A stretch of DNA of 64,000 nucleotides from positions 62,001 through 126,000 of the forward strand of contig JAFGUG010000023.1 of NCBI GenBank assembly GCA_016938655.1, read 5' to 3'. The stretch is from Thiotrichales bacterium. GTDB taxonomy: Bacteria > Pseudomonadota > Gammaproteobacteria > Thiomicrospirales > Thiomicrospiraceae. Positions 48,345 through 59,101 of the stretch are shown piece by piece. Position 1 is the stretch's first letter. Each line of letters starts with the position of its first letter. The notes under the pieces are model-generated. The model was given only the letters and a program-made list of their open reading frames with translations, did not search any database and was not told the origin of the DNA. The translations under genes and the position numbers were made by a program.

Positions 48345-49391
48345 ATGACACAACCTATCCCAACTTCCATCAACCTTATTACTGGCCCACTTGGGTCAGG
48401 CAAAACCACTCTCATCAGACATCTACTGACACTAAAACCAAAAACGGAAAACTGGGTGCTTTTGGTAAATGAATTTGGTAGCGTTGGCATTGATGGTGCG
48501 ATCTTAAGTCAAGATTCCACTGTGCAGAGTGTTCAGCTGCCTGGTGGCTGCATTTGCTGCACGGCCCAAAATGAGTTTGAAGCGGCCATACACGACATTC
48601 TCAAAACCCATCAACCTGATCGTATATTAATAGAGCCAACAGGCCTCGGCGAACCAGATAGCCTTACGGATATTTTACAAGCGCCTTCTTTTAAAAACCT
48701 CATTCAACCGCAAACCCTGTTTGCAGTTTTAGACTGCGCATCCGTGACCTTGCAAGACATTCAAAACTTTACCATTATGCAAACCCTGCTCACAATGGCG
48801 GACATCGTTCTACTAAACAAACATGACTTAGCCAGTGCCGAACAAGTTGAAACCTTACAAGACTATTGCAATTCACTGTTCCCACCCAAACAAGCGGTTT
48901 TAACCTGTCAACAAGGCAAAGTAGCAGGCCACTGGTTAGACTTAGAACACACACAAAGGTCAAACACCCCTTTCTGCAAACCAAGTCGTCACCAAGCATT
49001 ACAGACTTTCATTCCAAAACAGACCAACCATGGGATTATGCTTCCCTTTACACCGGTAACCTTTCCGCACCCCGTAGAGCGGCACTATAAAAACGAACTT
49101 GGCATGCAGTCACTGGGCTACATCTTCAAAAATGATGTGACATTTGACTGGAAAAAACTCCAAAGCCTGTTTCAATCGCTTAATACAGCCGATGAATTCA
49201 TCGGTGTTAAGCGTGCAAAAGGCGTACTAAAGGTGGGGGCACCCTGGATGCTTTTTCAATGGGTCAACCAGCAGGCCAGCCGAGAATACATTAGTTACCG
49301 TCGAGACTCCCGTTTAGAGCTGTTAATCGAAACCGGCACCGCTTTTGATTTTCATGCCTTTGAAACCCATTTAAAAAACTGTCTCATTTAA
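48345..49391 (+). CDS. CobW/COG0523-family GTPase
   Basis: LITGPLGSGKTTLIRHLL, GGCICCTAQ; probable ATG at 48345. Confidence 0.92.
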   Translation: MTQPIPTSINLITGPLGSGKTTLIRHLLTLKPKTENWVLLVNEFGSVGIDGAILSQDSTVQSVQLPGGCICCTAQNEFEAAIHDILKTHQPDRILIEPTGLGEPDSLTDILQAPSFKNLIQPQTLFAVLDCASVTLQDIQNFTIMQTLLTMADIVLLNKHDLASAEQVETLQDYCNSLFPPKQAVLTCQQGKVAGHWLDLEHTQRSNTPFCKPSRHQALQTFIPKQTNHGIMLPFTPVTFPHPVERHYKNELGMQSLGYIFKNDVTFDWKKLQSLFQSLNTADEFIGVKRAKGVLKVGAPWMLFQWVNQQASREYISYRRDSRLELLIETGTAFDFHAFETHLKNCLI

Positions 49392-49503
49392 GCACTGCAA
49401 AAACCACCCTGTCTTTTTCGACAGAATGAAGAGACCAAAGCCATAGATTTTTTTAAGCACCGATAAAAAATTTATTTGTTTATTTTTTTTGAGTTACACA
49501 AAG

Positions 49504-49799
49504 TTATCCACAAGCCTAAACAAGCTTAATCTAGTGCGATTTTTTGAGTTTTCCACAGGGATAAACCAAAATACTCACCCTATTCTGTTTAATTTCCTCT
49601 ATTGCCAAACATTCCAAAATCCACTATATTTTGCGGACACGATTACACTAGATAACTACATGTTGTAGACCAAAGCCGATTTTACACAAGTAATTATCCT
49701 CCTTTGTTAGAGTTTATTTTTGCATTACCTACGTAACTCAATGAAATAGTTATAAAAACATTTTGAGTCGTAAATTCACTTGCACAATTTTTATACACA
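49504..49799 (+). promoter_or_regulatory. DnaA-box cluster upstream of nrdA
   Basis: TTATCCACA (49504-49512), TTTTCCACA (~49550-49558), TTATACACA (49791-49799), same orientation. Confidence 0.55.
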
Positions 49800-49815
49800 G
49801 GTTTAAAAATCCCCC

Positions 49816-52083
49816 ATGTCGAACCAAAATATTCAAGTCACCAAACGTAACGGAACCAAAGAGCCGCTCGATCTAGAAAAAATGCACCGAGTGATTAGTT
49901 GGGCAGCCGAAGGGTTAGAAAATGTCTCGGTTTCTGAGGTTGAACTCAAGTCACACATTCAGTTTTACGACGGCATTACCTCGTCTGATATTCATGAAAC
50001 CATCATCAAATCGGCCGCTGATTTAATCTCGGAAAGCGCACCGGACTACCAACACCTGTCAGCCCGTTTAGCGATTTTCCACCTGCGTAAAAAAGCCTTT
50101 GATCGTTTTACGCCACCGGCACTGTTTGAACACGTTAATAAAATGGTTCGCAGCGGCCTGTACGACGCGCAGATTTTAGAAGACTTCTCTAAAAACGACA
50201 TCGATGAACTGGATAACTACATTCAACATGATCGCGACATGACCTTTAGTTATGCCGCCGTTAAACAGCTTGAAGGTAAATATTTAGTTCAAAACCGCGT
50301 CAGCGGTAAAATCTATGAAAGCCCGCAGTTTATCTACATGCTCATTCCTATGTGTTTGTTTGCGCACTATCCTGCTGAAACCCGTTTGCAGTACATTAAA
50401 GATTTTTACGATGCGTCTTCACAGTTCAAACTGTCGTTACCAACGCCAATCATGTCTGGTGTTCGCACGCCTACTCGCCAGTTTAGCTCGTGTGTCTTAA
50501 TTGAATGTGGTGACTCGCTAGACTCGATTAACGCCACCTCTTCATCCATTGTTAAATATGTTTCACAACGTGCCGGCATTGGCGTCAACGTTGGTCGTAT
50601 TCGTGCATTGGGTAGCGAAATTCGTGGCGGTGAAGCCTACCACACCGGTATGATTCCGTTTATTAAGCACTTCCAAACGGCGGTTAAGTCTTGCTCTCAA
50701 GGTGGTGTGCGTGGTGGTGCGGCCACCTTGTTCTACCCAATTTGGCACTTAGAAGTTGAATCGCTGGTGGTCTTAAAAAACAACCGTGGGGTTGAAGAGA
50801 ACCGTGTGCGTCACCTAGATTACGGCGTGCAAATCAACAAACTCATGTATCAACGCATGATTGAGGGTGGCACCATCACTCTATTCAGTCCATCGGATGT
50901 ACCAGGCCTGTACGACGCCTTCTTTGCTGACCAAGAAGAATTTGAACGCCTGTATAAAATCTACGAAGCGGACGAGAACATTCGCAAAAAGAAAGTCAAA
51001 GCGATTGACCTATTCACCCAAATTGCGCAAGAACGTGCACAAACCGGTCGAATTTATATTCAAAACGTCGACCACTGCAATACGCATAGCCCATTTGACC
51101 CTGCTAAAGCGCCCATTCATCAATCCAACTTGTGTTTAGAAATTGCATTGCCAACCAAACCCTTAAACTCAATTGAAGACCCAGAGGGTGAAATTGCACT
51201 GTGTACGCTGTCTGCCTTTAACTTAGGGGCGTTAGAAAACTTAGATGAGTTAGAAAAACTTTCTGACTTAATCGTGCGTGCGCTAGACAGTTTATTGGAT
51301 TACCAAGACTACCCTGTGGAAGCGGCACGTCACTCAAGCATGGGGCGCAGAACCTTAGGGGTGGGTGTGACTAACATGGCTTACTATTTAGCCAAAAACT
51401 TCACCAAGTACTCAGATGGCTCCGCTAATGGTTTAATGCACCGTACCTTTGAAGCGGTTCAATATTACCTACTTAAAGCCTCAAGCAACTTGGCTAAAGA
51501 GCAAGGCAAGTGTGGATATTACGAAGACACCAACTACGCAAAAGGCATCTTACCGATTGATACCTACAAAAAAGAGTTGGACGAAATTTGTGATGAACCG
51601 CTGCACTTAGACTGGGAGAGCTTACGCTCAGAGATTAAAGAGCACGGGTTACGTAACTCAACCTTAACCGCGTTGATGCCTTGTGAAACCTCTTCACAAA
51701 TCACCAACTCTACCAATGGTATTGAACCGCCACGTGGTTATGTATCGGTTAAAGCCTCTAAAGACGGAATTCTTAAACAAGTGGTTCCAGGCTTTAAAGA
51801 GCTGCGTAATCAATACGAACTGCTTTGGCACATTCCAAACAACAAGGGTTACTTGCAACTGGTTGGGATTATGCAGAAGTTTGTAGACCAAGCGATCTCT
51901 GCCAACACCAACTACGATCCAGCGCGTTTTGACGAAGATAAAGTACCCATTAAATTAGTACTGCAAGATCTGTTGTACGCCTACAAAATGGGGCTAAAAA
52001 CGCTGTATTATCACAATACACGTGATGGTGCGGATGATGCACAAGAAGATGATGGCTGCTCAGGCGGTGCGTGTAAGTTGTAA
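49816..52083 (+). CDS. nrdA: Class I ribonucleoside-diphosphate reductase alpha subunit
   Basis: 755 aa; ATP-cone, catalytic cysteines, TALMPCETSSQITNSTNGIEPPRGYVSVKASKDG, C-terminal CSGGACKL. Confidence 0.97.
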   Translation: MSNQNIQVTKRNGTKEPLDLEKMHRVISWAAEGLENVSVSEVELKSHIQFYDGITSSDIHETIIKSAADLISESAPDYQHLSARLAIFHLRKKAFDRFTPPALFEHVNKMVRSGLYDAQILEDFSKNDIDELDNYIQHDRDMTFSYAAVKQLEGKYLVQNRVSGKIYESPQFIYMLIPMCLFAHYPAETRLQYIKDFYDASSQFKLSLPTPIMSGVRTPTRQFSSCVLIECGDSLDSINATSSSIVKYVSQRAGIGVNVGRIRALGSEIRGGEAYHTGMIPFIKHFQTAVKSCSQGGVRGGAATLFYPIWHLEVESLVVLKNNRGVEENRVRHLDYGVQINKLMYQRMIEGGTITLFSPSDVPGLYDAFFADQEEFERLYKIYEADENIRKKKVKAIDLFTQIAQERAQTGRIYIQNVDHCNTHSPFDPAKAPIHQSNLCLEIALPTKPLNSIEDPEGEIALCTLSAFNLGALENLDELEKLSDLIVRALDSLLDYQDYPVEAARHSSMGRRTLGVGVTNMAYYLAKNFTKYSDGSANGLMHRTFEAVQYYLLKASSNLAKEQGKCGYYEDTNYAKGILPIDTYKKELDEICDEPLHLDWESLRSEIKEHGLRNSTLTALMPCETSSQITNSTNGIEPPRGYVSVKASKDGILKQVVPGFKELRNQYELLWHIPNNKGYLQLVGIMQKFVDQAISANTNYDPARFDEDKVPIKLVLQDLLYAYKMGLKTLYYHNTRDGADDAQEDDGCSGGACKL

Positions 52084-52100
52084 GGTGCGAGGATTGAAAA

Positions 52101-52217
52101 ATGAATGAAATTATCGTCAAAACAAACAGCCTTAAATTTAAACTTACAAACGTCGCCCTTTTTGGAATATTAACTTCAATAGTATTAATTTTTATAGTAG
52201 TTAATCTACTTTCTTAA
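52101..52217 (+). CDS. Possible 38-aa single-TM small protein
   Basis: MNEIIVKTNSLKFKLTNVALFGILTSIVLIFIVVNLLS; ATG after nrdA and before a terminator. Confidence 0.35.
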   Translation: MNEIIVKTNSLKFKLTNVALFGILTSIVLIFIVVNLLS

Positions 52218-52250
52218 ACAAGTAGAAACTGCTAGAAATAAACTATCCAA

Positions 52251-52277
52251 CAAGAGGCTTTTTAGCCTCTTTTTTTA
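52251..52277 (+). terminator. Rho-independent terminator after nrdA
   Basis: AGAGGCTTTTTAGCCTCTTTTTTT. Confidence 0.8.
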
Positions 52278-52739
52278 TGCCTTCTTCCAGGTTTTTGCAT
52301 AACATTGGGTAAAGGGTTTTAACCTGCCTGATTGATTGTGCTATTTGAAAAATCAGCAGGCCTGCTTAGCTTGTCTTGTTTACCAATGTCTGTCTTAATT
52401 ACGCTCTCGTTTACAGACGTAAACGTCCCACTCAAACGCCTTGACCTTGTGCAAAAAACCTCGGTTTAAAAAATCCTTATTGTTTTTAACCGTTCTTTAA
52501 AAGAGGTGTAAAGCCTCTTTTTTATACCTTCTCAAAAGTTAGCAGGCCTGCTTAAATTTATTTTTGGTGGCATCAAAATATTTAGTCTTAAAAATATCGT
52601 AAAAGTTCAGTGTATTTTTTTATTGACTTTAGACTGAATCGACTTGGCTTTGGAATTGCTTAGTGTCATTCAGTCAGTTTACACCGCCGTTTAAACGACC
52701 ATTAAAACAATGGTTCAATGATTTTTTGGAGTCATCTCG

Positions 52740-55613
52740 ATGAAAAACTTAAGTTTAAAAGTAAAGCTCATTCTTGCCATGCTGATTTTGGCGCTCATTC
52801 CATTTACCGTTATTAGTATCGTCACACTCATCAATACCGAAAAATCACTAAAGAGCGCGATTGAATATGAGCTGGTTGCTGTGCGCGACATTAAAGCCGC
52901 TAACTTGACACAATACTTTGACACCATCACCTCTCAGATCAGGCTAGTAGCTAGCAACAACAATACTAAAGTGGCTTATCAAGCGTTTTTAGACGCCTAT
53001 AACAACTACCCTGAATCTAATGACAGAGCACAAGATGCCTCCCTTGTTAAAGGCTACTGGCGTGACCAGTTTGCCAAAAAGTACGCCGACGAAAATGCTA
53101 AAGAATTTGCCACGGATGCCTTTTTTAATAAGTTATCGCCCAAAGCCATGCAATTACAAAACGATTTCATAGCAAGCAATCCGCAACCGTTGGGGAATAA
53201 AAATGCACTCGTTGACTTAAATAATCAAACCGATTACGCCACTGCTCACAGCACCTACCACCCATGGTTTGATAGCTATTTAAATGAATTTGGTTACTAC
53301 GATATTTTCTTGGTTGACCTACAAGGTGACGTGATCTACTCGGTTTTTAAAGAGCTGGATTACGCCACTTCTCTGACCACTGGCCCTTGGGCAAACTCTG
53401 GCCTTGCCGCTGCGTTTAACAAGGCAAAAACATTAAGCGCAGGTGAGGTGTATTTCACCGACTTGGCACTTTATGCCCCCTCTTACGATGCGCCGGCAGG
53501 GTTTGCCGCCTCACCGATATACAACAACGGTCAAATTCAAGGGGTGTTAATTTTCCAAATGCCACTGGATCGTGTTTCAAGTGTGATGTCACAACGTTCT
53601 GGATTAGGCGAAACAGGTGAAAGCTACCTAATTGGCTCAGACAAGCTTATGCGCTCAGACTCTTACCTTGACCCACAAAACCACTCGGTGGTGAACTCAT
53701 TTAGAAACCCGCAAAAAGGAATCGTCAACACCGTTGCTGCAAACTCGGTACTAGCGGGCAAAAGTGCTGTGGAAGAGATTATTGACTACAATGGCAACCC
53801 GGTCATCTCAGCCTACACACCGGTTAAATTTGGTGATTATCAATGGGGTCTATTGGTTGAAATGGATGTTGCCGAAGCTTTTGCGCCGGTAAGCGAACTG
53901 GAAATGCTGGTCTATATTATTGGTTTGATTGGCTCACTGATGATTATTATTGTTGGTTACTTAGTCTCTAACTCGATTGCAAAACCCATTTTGGCGCTGT
54001 CTACCCACATGGAATTGGTTGGCAAAAACTTTGAGTTTTCCAGAACCCTTGAAGCAACCAGCGAAGATGAAGTTGGCCGCGCAACCCAGTCGTTTAACCG
54101 ACTGCTAACCAATACCAAAAACGCCTTAACGGAAGTGGACATTGTTTTAGATAAGATGGCCGCTGGCGATTTAACACAGCGAATTACTGCCGATTTACAA
54201 GGCGATTTAGCAACCTTAAAAAACAGTACCAATCGCTCAATTGAAAACGTTGAAGGCGTTTTGCATGAGATTCAAATTACCGTTTCCGCACTGGAAAAAG
54301 GCGATTTCAGTGAGAATGTGAAGGTTATTGGTCAAGGGATCTATGGCGAAATTTTAAGCAAAATGAACGAATCGTTCCTATCCATCAAATCGATTATTGC
54401 AGACACCAACCAAGTCATGTCTGCAATGAATGAAGGAAACTTCAGTGGTCAAATCAACGCTGATGCAAAAGGGGACTTTTCAATCCTTAAAAATAGCGTG
54501 AATGACTCACTACACAATATGGCTGACGTTATTCACAGCATCAGCGAAGTCGTGGCCGCGCAAGCAGCCGGTGACTTAACCCAAGAGTTGCCTTCCGGGC
54601 GTTTTAAAGGTCAACTTCATGAACTTAAAAATGCCATCAACTACTCCTCTATGCAAGTTAAAGAGGTGGTGGATATTGCCATTAACACGTCAAACATCGT
54701 CAGCTCTGCGGCACATGAAGTATCGCAAGGTGCGCACGATTTAAGTTCACGCGTTCAAGAACAAGCGTCTGCTCTGGAGCAAACCTCTGCCACCATGGAG
54801 GAGATGAGCAGCCAAGTTGAAAGCAATGCACAAAATGCCATGTCTGCCGCAAGCCTTGCCGACACCATGAAAAATCAAGCCGACGAAGGCATGAATGTAA
54901 TGGAAAAAACCATCGAAGCCATGGGCACTATTGAAGAATCCAGTAAAAAGATCTCTGAAATTGTCAGCTTAATTGATGGCATCGCTTTCCAAACCAACTT
55001 GCTGGCACTCAATGCGGCGGTAGAAGCGGCCAGAGCTGGTGAACATGGTCGTGGGTTTGCGGTGGTGGCCGGTGAAGTACGAAGCCTGGCACAAAAATCT
55101 GCCGATGCGGCTAAAGACATCAAAGGCTTAGTCGATGAAACCGTGAATCGTGTTAGCCAAGGTTCCACCTTAGCGCGCAATTCGGGCGAAACACTCAAAG
55201 AGATGAACCTATCGGTTGGAGAAGTGGGCGAAATGCTCAATCAGATTTCGCGCGCCTCTAAAGAGCAATCTGAAGGCTTGTATCAAGTGAATCAAGCGAT
55301 TACTCAAATTGATAACGTGACTCAACAGAATGCCGCCTTGGTTGAAGAGACCACTGCCTCAGCAGAGAGTTTAAGCAACGAAGCCGAAACCCTTAAAAAA
55401 GAGATGATGTTCTTTACGACGGGCACGCAATATGAAACACACGCAAAACCAAGCAGCCAAAATCAAACACGCAAAACCATACATAAAAGCGCGCCGGCCA
55501 TCCCGTCGCCGGTAAAAATGGCGGAAAACTCACCAAAAGCGATTGCTAAACAACCTCAAAAAGCGACAATAGAACCTACAGTATCAAGCGACGATAACTG
55601 GTCTGAGTTCTAA
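52740..55613 (+). CDS. Methyl-accepting chemotaxis protein with Cache-like sensor and multiple HAMP-like repeats
   Basis: 957 aa; two TMs, repeated HAMP-like units, MCP signalling tip ([48 protein letters not shown]), terminal NWSEF. Confidence 0.95.
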   Translation: MKNLSLKVKLILAMLILALIPFTVISIVTLINTEKSLKSAIEYELVAVRDIKAANLTQYFDTITSQIRLVASNNNTKVAYQAFLDAYNNYPESNDRAQDASLVKGYWRDQFAKKYADENAKEFATDAFFNKLSPKAMQLQNDFIASNPQPLGNKNALVDLNNQTDYATAHSTYHPWFDSYLNEFGYYDIFLVDLQGDVIYSVFKELDYATSLTTGPWANSGLAAAFNKAKTLSAGEVYFTDLALYAPSYDAPAGFAASPIYNNGQIQGVLIFQMPLDRVSSVMSQRSGLGETGESYLIGSDKLMRSDSYLDPQNHSVVNSFRNPQKGIVNTVAANSVLAGKSAVEEIIDYNGNPVISAYTPVKFGDYQWGLLVEMDVAEAFAPVSELEMLVYIIGLIGSLMIIIVGYLVSNSIAKPILALSTHMELVGKNFEFSRTLEATSEDEVGRATQSFNRLLTNTKNALTEVDIVLDKMAAGDLTQRITADLQGDLATLKNSTNRSIENVEGVLHEIQITVSALEKGDFSENVKVIGQGIYGEILSKMNESFLSIKSIIADTNQVMSAMNEGNFSGQINADAKGDFSILKNSVNDSLHNMADVIHSISEVVAAQAAGDLTQELPSGRFKGQLHELKNAINYSSMQVKEVVDIAINTSNIVSSAAHEVSQGAHDLSSRVQEQASALEQTSATMEEMSSQVESNAQNAMSAASLADTMKNQADEGMNVMEKTIEAMGTIEESSKKISEIVSLIDGIAFQTNLLALNAAVEAARAGEHGRGFAVVAGEVRSLAQKSADAAKDIKGLVDETVNRVSQGSTLARNSGETLKEMNLSVGEVGEMLNQISRASKEQSEGLYQVNQAITQIDNVTQQNAALVEETTASAESLSNEAETLKKEMMFFTTGTQYETHAKPSSQNQTRKTIHKSAPAIPSPVKMAENSPKAIAKQPQKATIEPTVSSDDNWSEF

Positions 55614-55627
55614 CTAAGAGGTATGAG

Positions 55628-55984
55628 ATGCACTTTCTACTGGTGGACAATGAGCCAATCATATTAATGATTCAAACAAAAATCCTTGAAAAAACTGGGG
55701 CGAAAGTGGAAGCCGTGGACAGCGGGTTTAAGGCCATTGAGTCCTTACAGTGCAAGCAATATGATGCGGTGGTATTAGATTGCCAAATGCCGGAAATGGA
55801 TGGGTTTGAAACCGCCATGAAAATTCGTCAAATGGGCAATCAAACGCCCATTATCGCCCTCACGGGGAATGATACGGCAGAAGACAGAGTTGAGTGCCGT
55901 GAAGCGGGTATGGATGAGTTCTTAGCGAAACCGCTCAAAATAAGTGAACTAAACACGGTTTTAGGCCGTTTAAACTTAAAATAA
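55628..55984 (+). CDS. CheY-like response regulator receiver protein
   Basis: 118 aa; VVLDCQMPEMDG, ALTGN, LAKPL. Confidence 0.93.
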   Translation: MHFLLVDNEPIILMIQTKILEKTGAKVEAVDSGFKAIESLQCKQYDAVVLDCQMPEMDGFETAMKIRQMGNQTPIIALTGNDTAEDRVECREAGMDEFLAKPLKISELNTVLGRLNLK

Positions 55985-56050
55985 AATGGCGATTGCCGTG
56001 ATTATTTTGCTATGCTGAGTAGATTCAACCATTTACGAACATTCCCTTAA

Positions 56051-56878
56051 ATGTCCTATAAATCTAAAATAGATGTCGCTGAACAACTGCTTCACTCAGT
56101 CAAACTGCCCGAAATTCCATCTGTGGTTATTAAACTGCAAACCCTTCTCTCGGAATCTGAAGCACCTAACCCGGATAAAATTTTAAACATTGTTTCAGGC
56201 AACCCGTTTATGGCCGGTGAATTGGTTAGTTTGGCAAACACACCGTGCATCACCCATTCCGACAAAAATAACATCACCGATTTAAAAGCGGCGATTCACC
56301 GTTTAGGCAACGCGTTTATAAAAAACTACGCACTGTCTATTGCCATTAAGGGCATGCTCGATGATGACAAAATTAAAGGCTTAAGTTACCACAGCCAAAA
56401 AATCGCCTTTTTGAGTGCTGAAATTGCCAAATACAGTCAGGGGATTCGTCCCGATGAAGCCTATTTGTTAGGGATTTTGCATGACATTGGCTCATTTGCA
56501 TTAGCCGAAATAGACCCAAGTTACGGTTCGACGTTTGTTGGACGGCTAGCCAACCATTTTGAGGTGGAACAACAAGAGTTTGCTAAATATGGCACCACGC
56601 ACTCAGCACTTGGGTTTGTGATTGCTCGCAGTTGGAATATACCCAAGAGCATCGCACAATCTTTATTACTGCATCATGAACCGCAAATTGCAGCAGTCAC
56701 GCATATCAAACTGCAAAAGTTTGCCGCGTTGATTGAGCTGGCGCATCTGCTCTCCACACATCAATCCGATTCGCCACAAACACAAGTTAAAAAACACGCT
56801 CTTTGTCATTCACTGTTTGAAATTTTGGAGTGCAATGAAGAAGATATTCGCAAAATACAGACGGCCTCTCAACACTAA
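56051..56878 (+). CDS. HDOD-domain protein
   Basis: 275 aa; LPEIPSVVIKLQTLL, HRLG, LLGILHDIGSFAL. Confidence 0.9.
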   Translation: MSYKSKIDVAEQLLHSVKLPEIPSVVIKLQTLLSESEAPNPDKILNIVSGNPFMAGELVSLANTPCITHSDKNNITDLKAAIHRLGNAFIKNYALSIAIKGMLDDDKIKGLSYHSQKIAFLSAEIAKYSQGIRPDEAYLLGILHDIGSFALAEIDPSYGSTFVGRLANHFEVEQQEFAKYGTTHSALGFVIARSWNIPKSIAQSLLLHHEPQIAAVTHIKLQKFAALIELAHLLSTHQSDSPQTQVKKHALCHSLFEILECNEEDIRKIQTASQH

Positions 56879-56882
56879 GGCA

Positions 56883-57734
56883 TCAACTTTTGGGTTTGGG
56901 AAATTCTGGCCATTCGTAATAGGGATCGCCCTTCACTAAAAAGTGCGGATTCAGAAGGCTTTCAGTTTGAAAATACGTTAAAGGTTGACCATCGGCATCC
57001 ACCAAAACCCCACCCGACTCTTCAACCACACACTGAGCTGCGGCGGTATCCCAAAGCGAGGTTGGGCCAAAGCGCGGATAAATATCGGCACTGCCTTCGG
57101 CCACCAAACACGACTTAATCGCCGAACCCATAAACACCAATTCCACCTCACCCAAGGCATCGAAAAATCGACGTGCCATCTTGCCATGGCGCCGACTGAC
57201 CGCAACTCGAGTCGGCACGCGTGTGGTTTTTAATCGACTTTTAATTTTATGAAGTGGATCTAGGCAGGCCTGCCAAGTTTGTGAATGGGTGTTTTCTGGC
57301 ACCACCCAACGATATGCACCTTGCCCTTTGGCGGCACAGTACAAGACGCGTGTCATCGGTACATAAACCACCCCCAACAAAACCTGTCCATTTTCAACCA
57401 AGCCAATATTCACACTAAACTCACCCGTGCGCTCAATAAACTCTTTGGTACCATCCAGTGGATCAACACACCAAAAAACTGGCCAGGCCTGTCGGCTTGC
57501 AAACGGCACTTCAGCCACACTCTCTTCGGTTAACAACGGAATGTCTGGGGTTAGGCTACGTAACGCTGTGCAAATCAATGCATCGGCTTGGGTATCGGCA
57601 ACGGTAACAGGCGTCCCGTCTTTTTTATTTTCAACTTCGACCCGTTCACTGGCACGGTAAATTTCTTCAATTAAGTCACCCGCTTCAACCGCAATACGGC
57701 AAACTTCTGGCAACAATCCCACTAAATTCATCAA
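56883..57734 (-). CDS. cysQ: 3'(2'),5'-bisphosphate nucleotidase CysQ
   Basis: DPLDGTKEFIERTGEFSVNIGLVENG, inositol monophosphatase family. Confidence 0.93.
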   Translation of the reverse strand: MMNLVGLLPEVCRIAVEAGDLIEEIYRASERVEVENKKDGTPVTVADTQADALICTALRSLTPDIPLLTEESVAEVPFASRQAWPVFWCVDPLDGTKEFIERTGEFSVNIGLVENGQVLLGVVYVPMTRVLYCAAKGQGAYRWVVPENTHSQTWQACLDPLHKIKSRLKTTRVPTRVAVSRRHGKMARRFFDALGEVELVFMGSAIKSCLVAEGSADIYPRFGPTSLWDTAAAQCVVEESGGVLVDADGQPLTYFQTESLLNPHFLVKGDPYYEWPEFPKPKS

Positions 57735-58312
57735 ATATGCTCCAACTCTTTAAGAACCAACATCAGTGCGGCATAGGCTCGGCCTTCACTAAAGTCGGGA
57801 TGTGCCAGTAAATCTGGCCAATCTTTCACTTTCCACGGCACCACTTCCAACGGCTCTGGCTCGTCGCCCTCGGCGTCTTGTGGGGATAATCCCGTTGCCA
57901 ACACAATATGTGTATGATGCGTCATGTAGCCGGCGGCTAAGCTCACAGAATCGAGCAATTTTACCTCAGCCGGTAAATAACCAATCTCCTCTTGGCTCTC
58001 TCGCACACTGGCTTCGCGCCAGGTTTCGCCCGGATCAATCTTGCCTTTGGGAAAGCCCAGCTCATAGCGCCCAACGCCACCACCAAATTCACGAATCAGT
58101 AACATCGTATCTTTGTCCAGCATCGGTATAATAAGCACTGCGCCATTTGGATTACCCAAAAGTCGTTCGTAAATCACCTTCGTGCCGTTGGAGAACTCCA
58201 GCGACTGCGACTGAACCGTAAATAGGCGAGACTGTGCCACAATTTCTTCCGATAAAACCGTTGGAATTGTGCTCTCGTTTGAAGTGAAATCAGATGTTTT
58301 TTTAGTCATGAA
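57731..58312 (-). CDS. nudE: Nudix hydrolase, NudE-like
   Basis: Nudix box GKIDPGETWREASVRESQEEIGY; likely start at an internal Met near 58312. Confidence 0.85.
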   Translation of the reverse strand, partial: FMTKKTSDFTSNESTIPTVLSEEIVAQSRLFTVQSQSLEFSNGTKVIYERLLGNPNGAVLIIPMLDKDTMLLIREFGGGVGRYELGFPKGKIDPGETWREASVRESQEEIGYLPAEVKLLDSVSLAAGYMTHHTHIVLATGLSPQDAEGDEPEPLEVVPWKVKDWPDLLAHPDFSEGRAYAALMLVLKELEHI

Positions 58313-58344
58313 AACCATCATACGCCAAGGAATTTTTTTTGCCA

Positions 58345-59007
58345 ATGAAAGCCTTTATAGACTGGTCAAAAATTGACACCGTATTACTCGACATGGACGG
58401 AACCCTACTAGACTTGCACTTTGATTGGCACTTCTGGATGGAGTATCTGCCGCAAGCCTATGCCGATAAAAATGGCCTGGGTTTGCACGAAGCCAACGAG
58501 ATTATTCACGCCAAAGTACACAGTCAAAAAGGCACGCTTAATTGGTACTGCTTAGATTACTGGACGGCTGAACTGGACTTACCGATTGCGGAACTGAAGC
58601 ATGAACTGAAGCACATGATTAAAGCGCATCCAGATGTCATTGAGTTTTTAGCCAAACTGCGCAGCATGAATAAAAAAGTGATTATGGTCACCAATGCGCA
58701 CCGTGATAGCTTGGCGCTTAAATTGGAGATGACCGAGATTGGTGACCACTTTGATCGCTTAATATCTGCCCACGATTTTGGCCTACCCAAAGAGGACATT
58801 CGTATCTGGTCGGCGATTCAAGAAATCGAACCTTACAATCCCAAACACACGCTACTGATTGACGATAACTTGCTGGCACTTAAAACCGCCAGAAAATACG
58901 GCATTGAACATCTGTTGTGCGCCGTTCACGTGAGCCCTAATCTTAAAAAAGTGAACCCACAGTACTTTAATTTCTTTGAACACTTCAGACAGATTATGCC
59001 GGCTTAA
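58345..59007 (+). CDS. HAD-family hydrolase, GMP/IMP nucleotidase (YrfG)-like
   Basis: DTVLLDMDGTLLDLHFD...W; ATG at 58345. Confidence 0.88.
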   Translation: MKAFIDWSKIDTVLLDMDGTLLDLHFDWHFWMEYLPQAYADKNGLGLHEANEIIHAKVHSQKGTLNWYCLDYWTAELDLPIAELKHELKHMIKAHPDVIEFLAKLRSMNKKVIMVTNAHRDSLALKLEMTEIGDHFDRLISAHDFGLPKEDIRIWSAIQEIEPYNPKHTLLIDDNLLALKTARKYGIEHLLCAVHVSPNLKKVNPQYFNFFEHFRQIMPA

Positions 59008-59052
59008 AGCCAACGGGTTTATCAATCGAATTTAATTGTAAATTCAATGAAA

Positions 59053-59078
59053 AGTCAGCAGGCCTGCTGACTTTTGAA
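59053..59078. repeat. Extended palindrome AAAAGTCAGCAGGCCTGCTGACTTTT (terminator-like)
   Basis: Perfect 26-bp palindrome centred on AGGCCT; one of a family in the window. Confidence 0.75.
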
Positions 59079-59101
59079 ACCGTGCTTATCGCACGCATAA
59101 A

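Noticed and set aside
49621-49660. CCACTATATTTTGCGG and ACACTAGATAACTACA considered as paired NrdR boxes upstream of nrdA
   Set aside because: Both deviate from ACACwATATATwGTGT and spacing is not the usual ~31 bp between centres; too weak to annotate.
49480-49815. DnaA boxes plus AT-rich tract considered as a replication origin
   Set aside because: No dnaA, dnaN, gidA or rpmH nearby; nrd regulation explains the boxes better.
49816-52083. Intein in NrdA
   Set aside because: 755 aa is a normal NrdA length and no splicing-domain insertion is seen.
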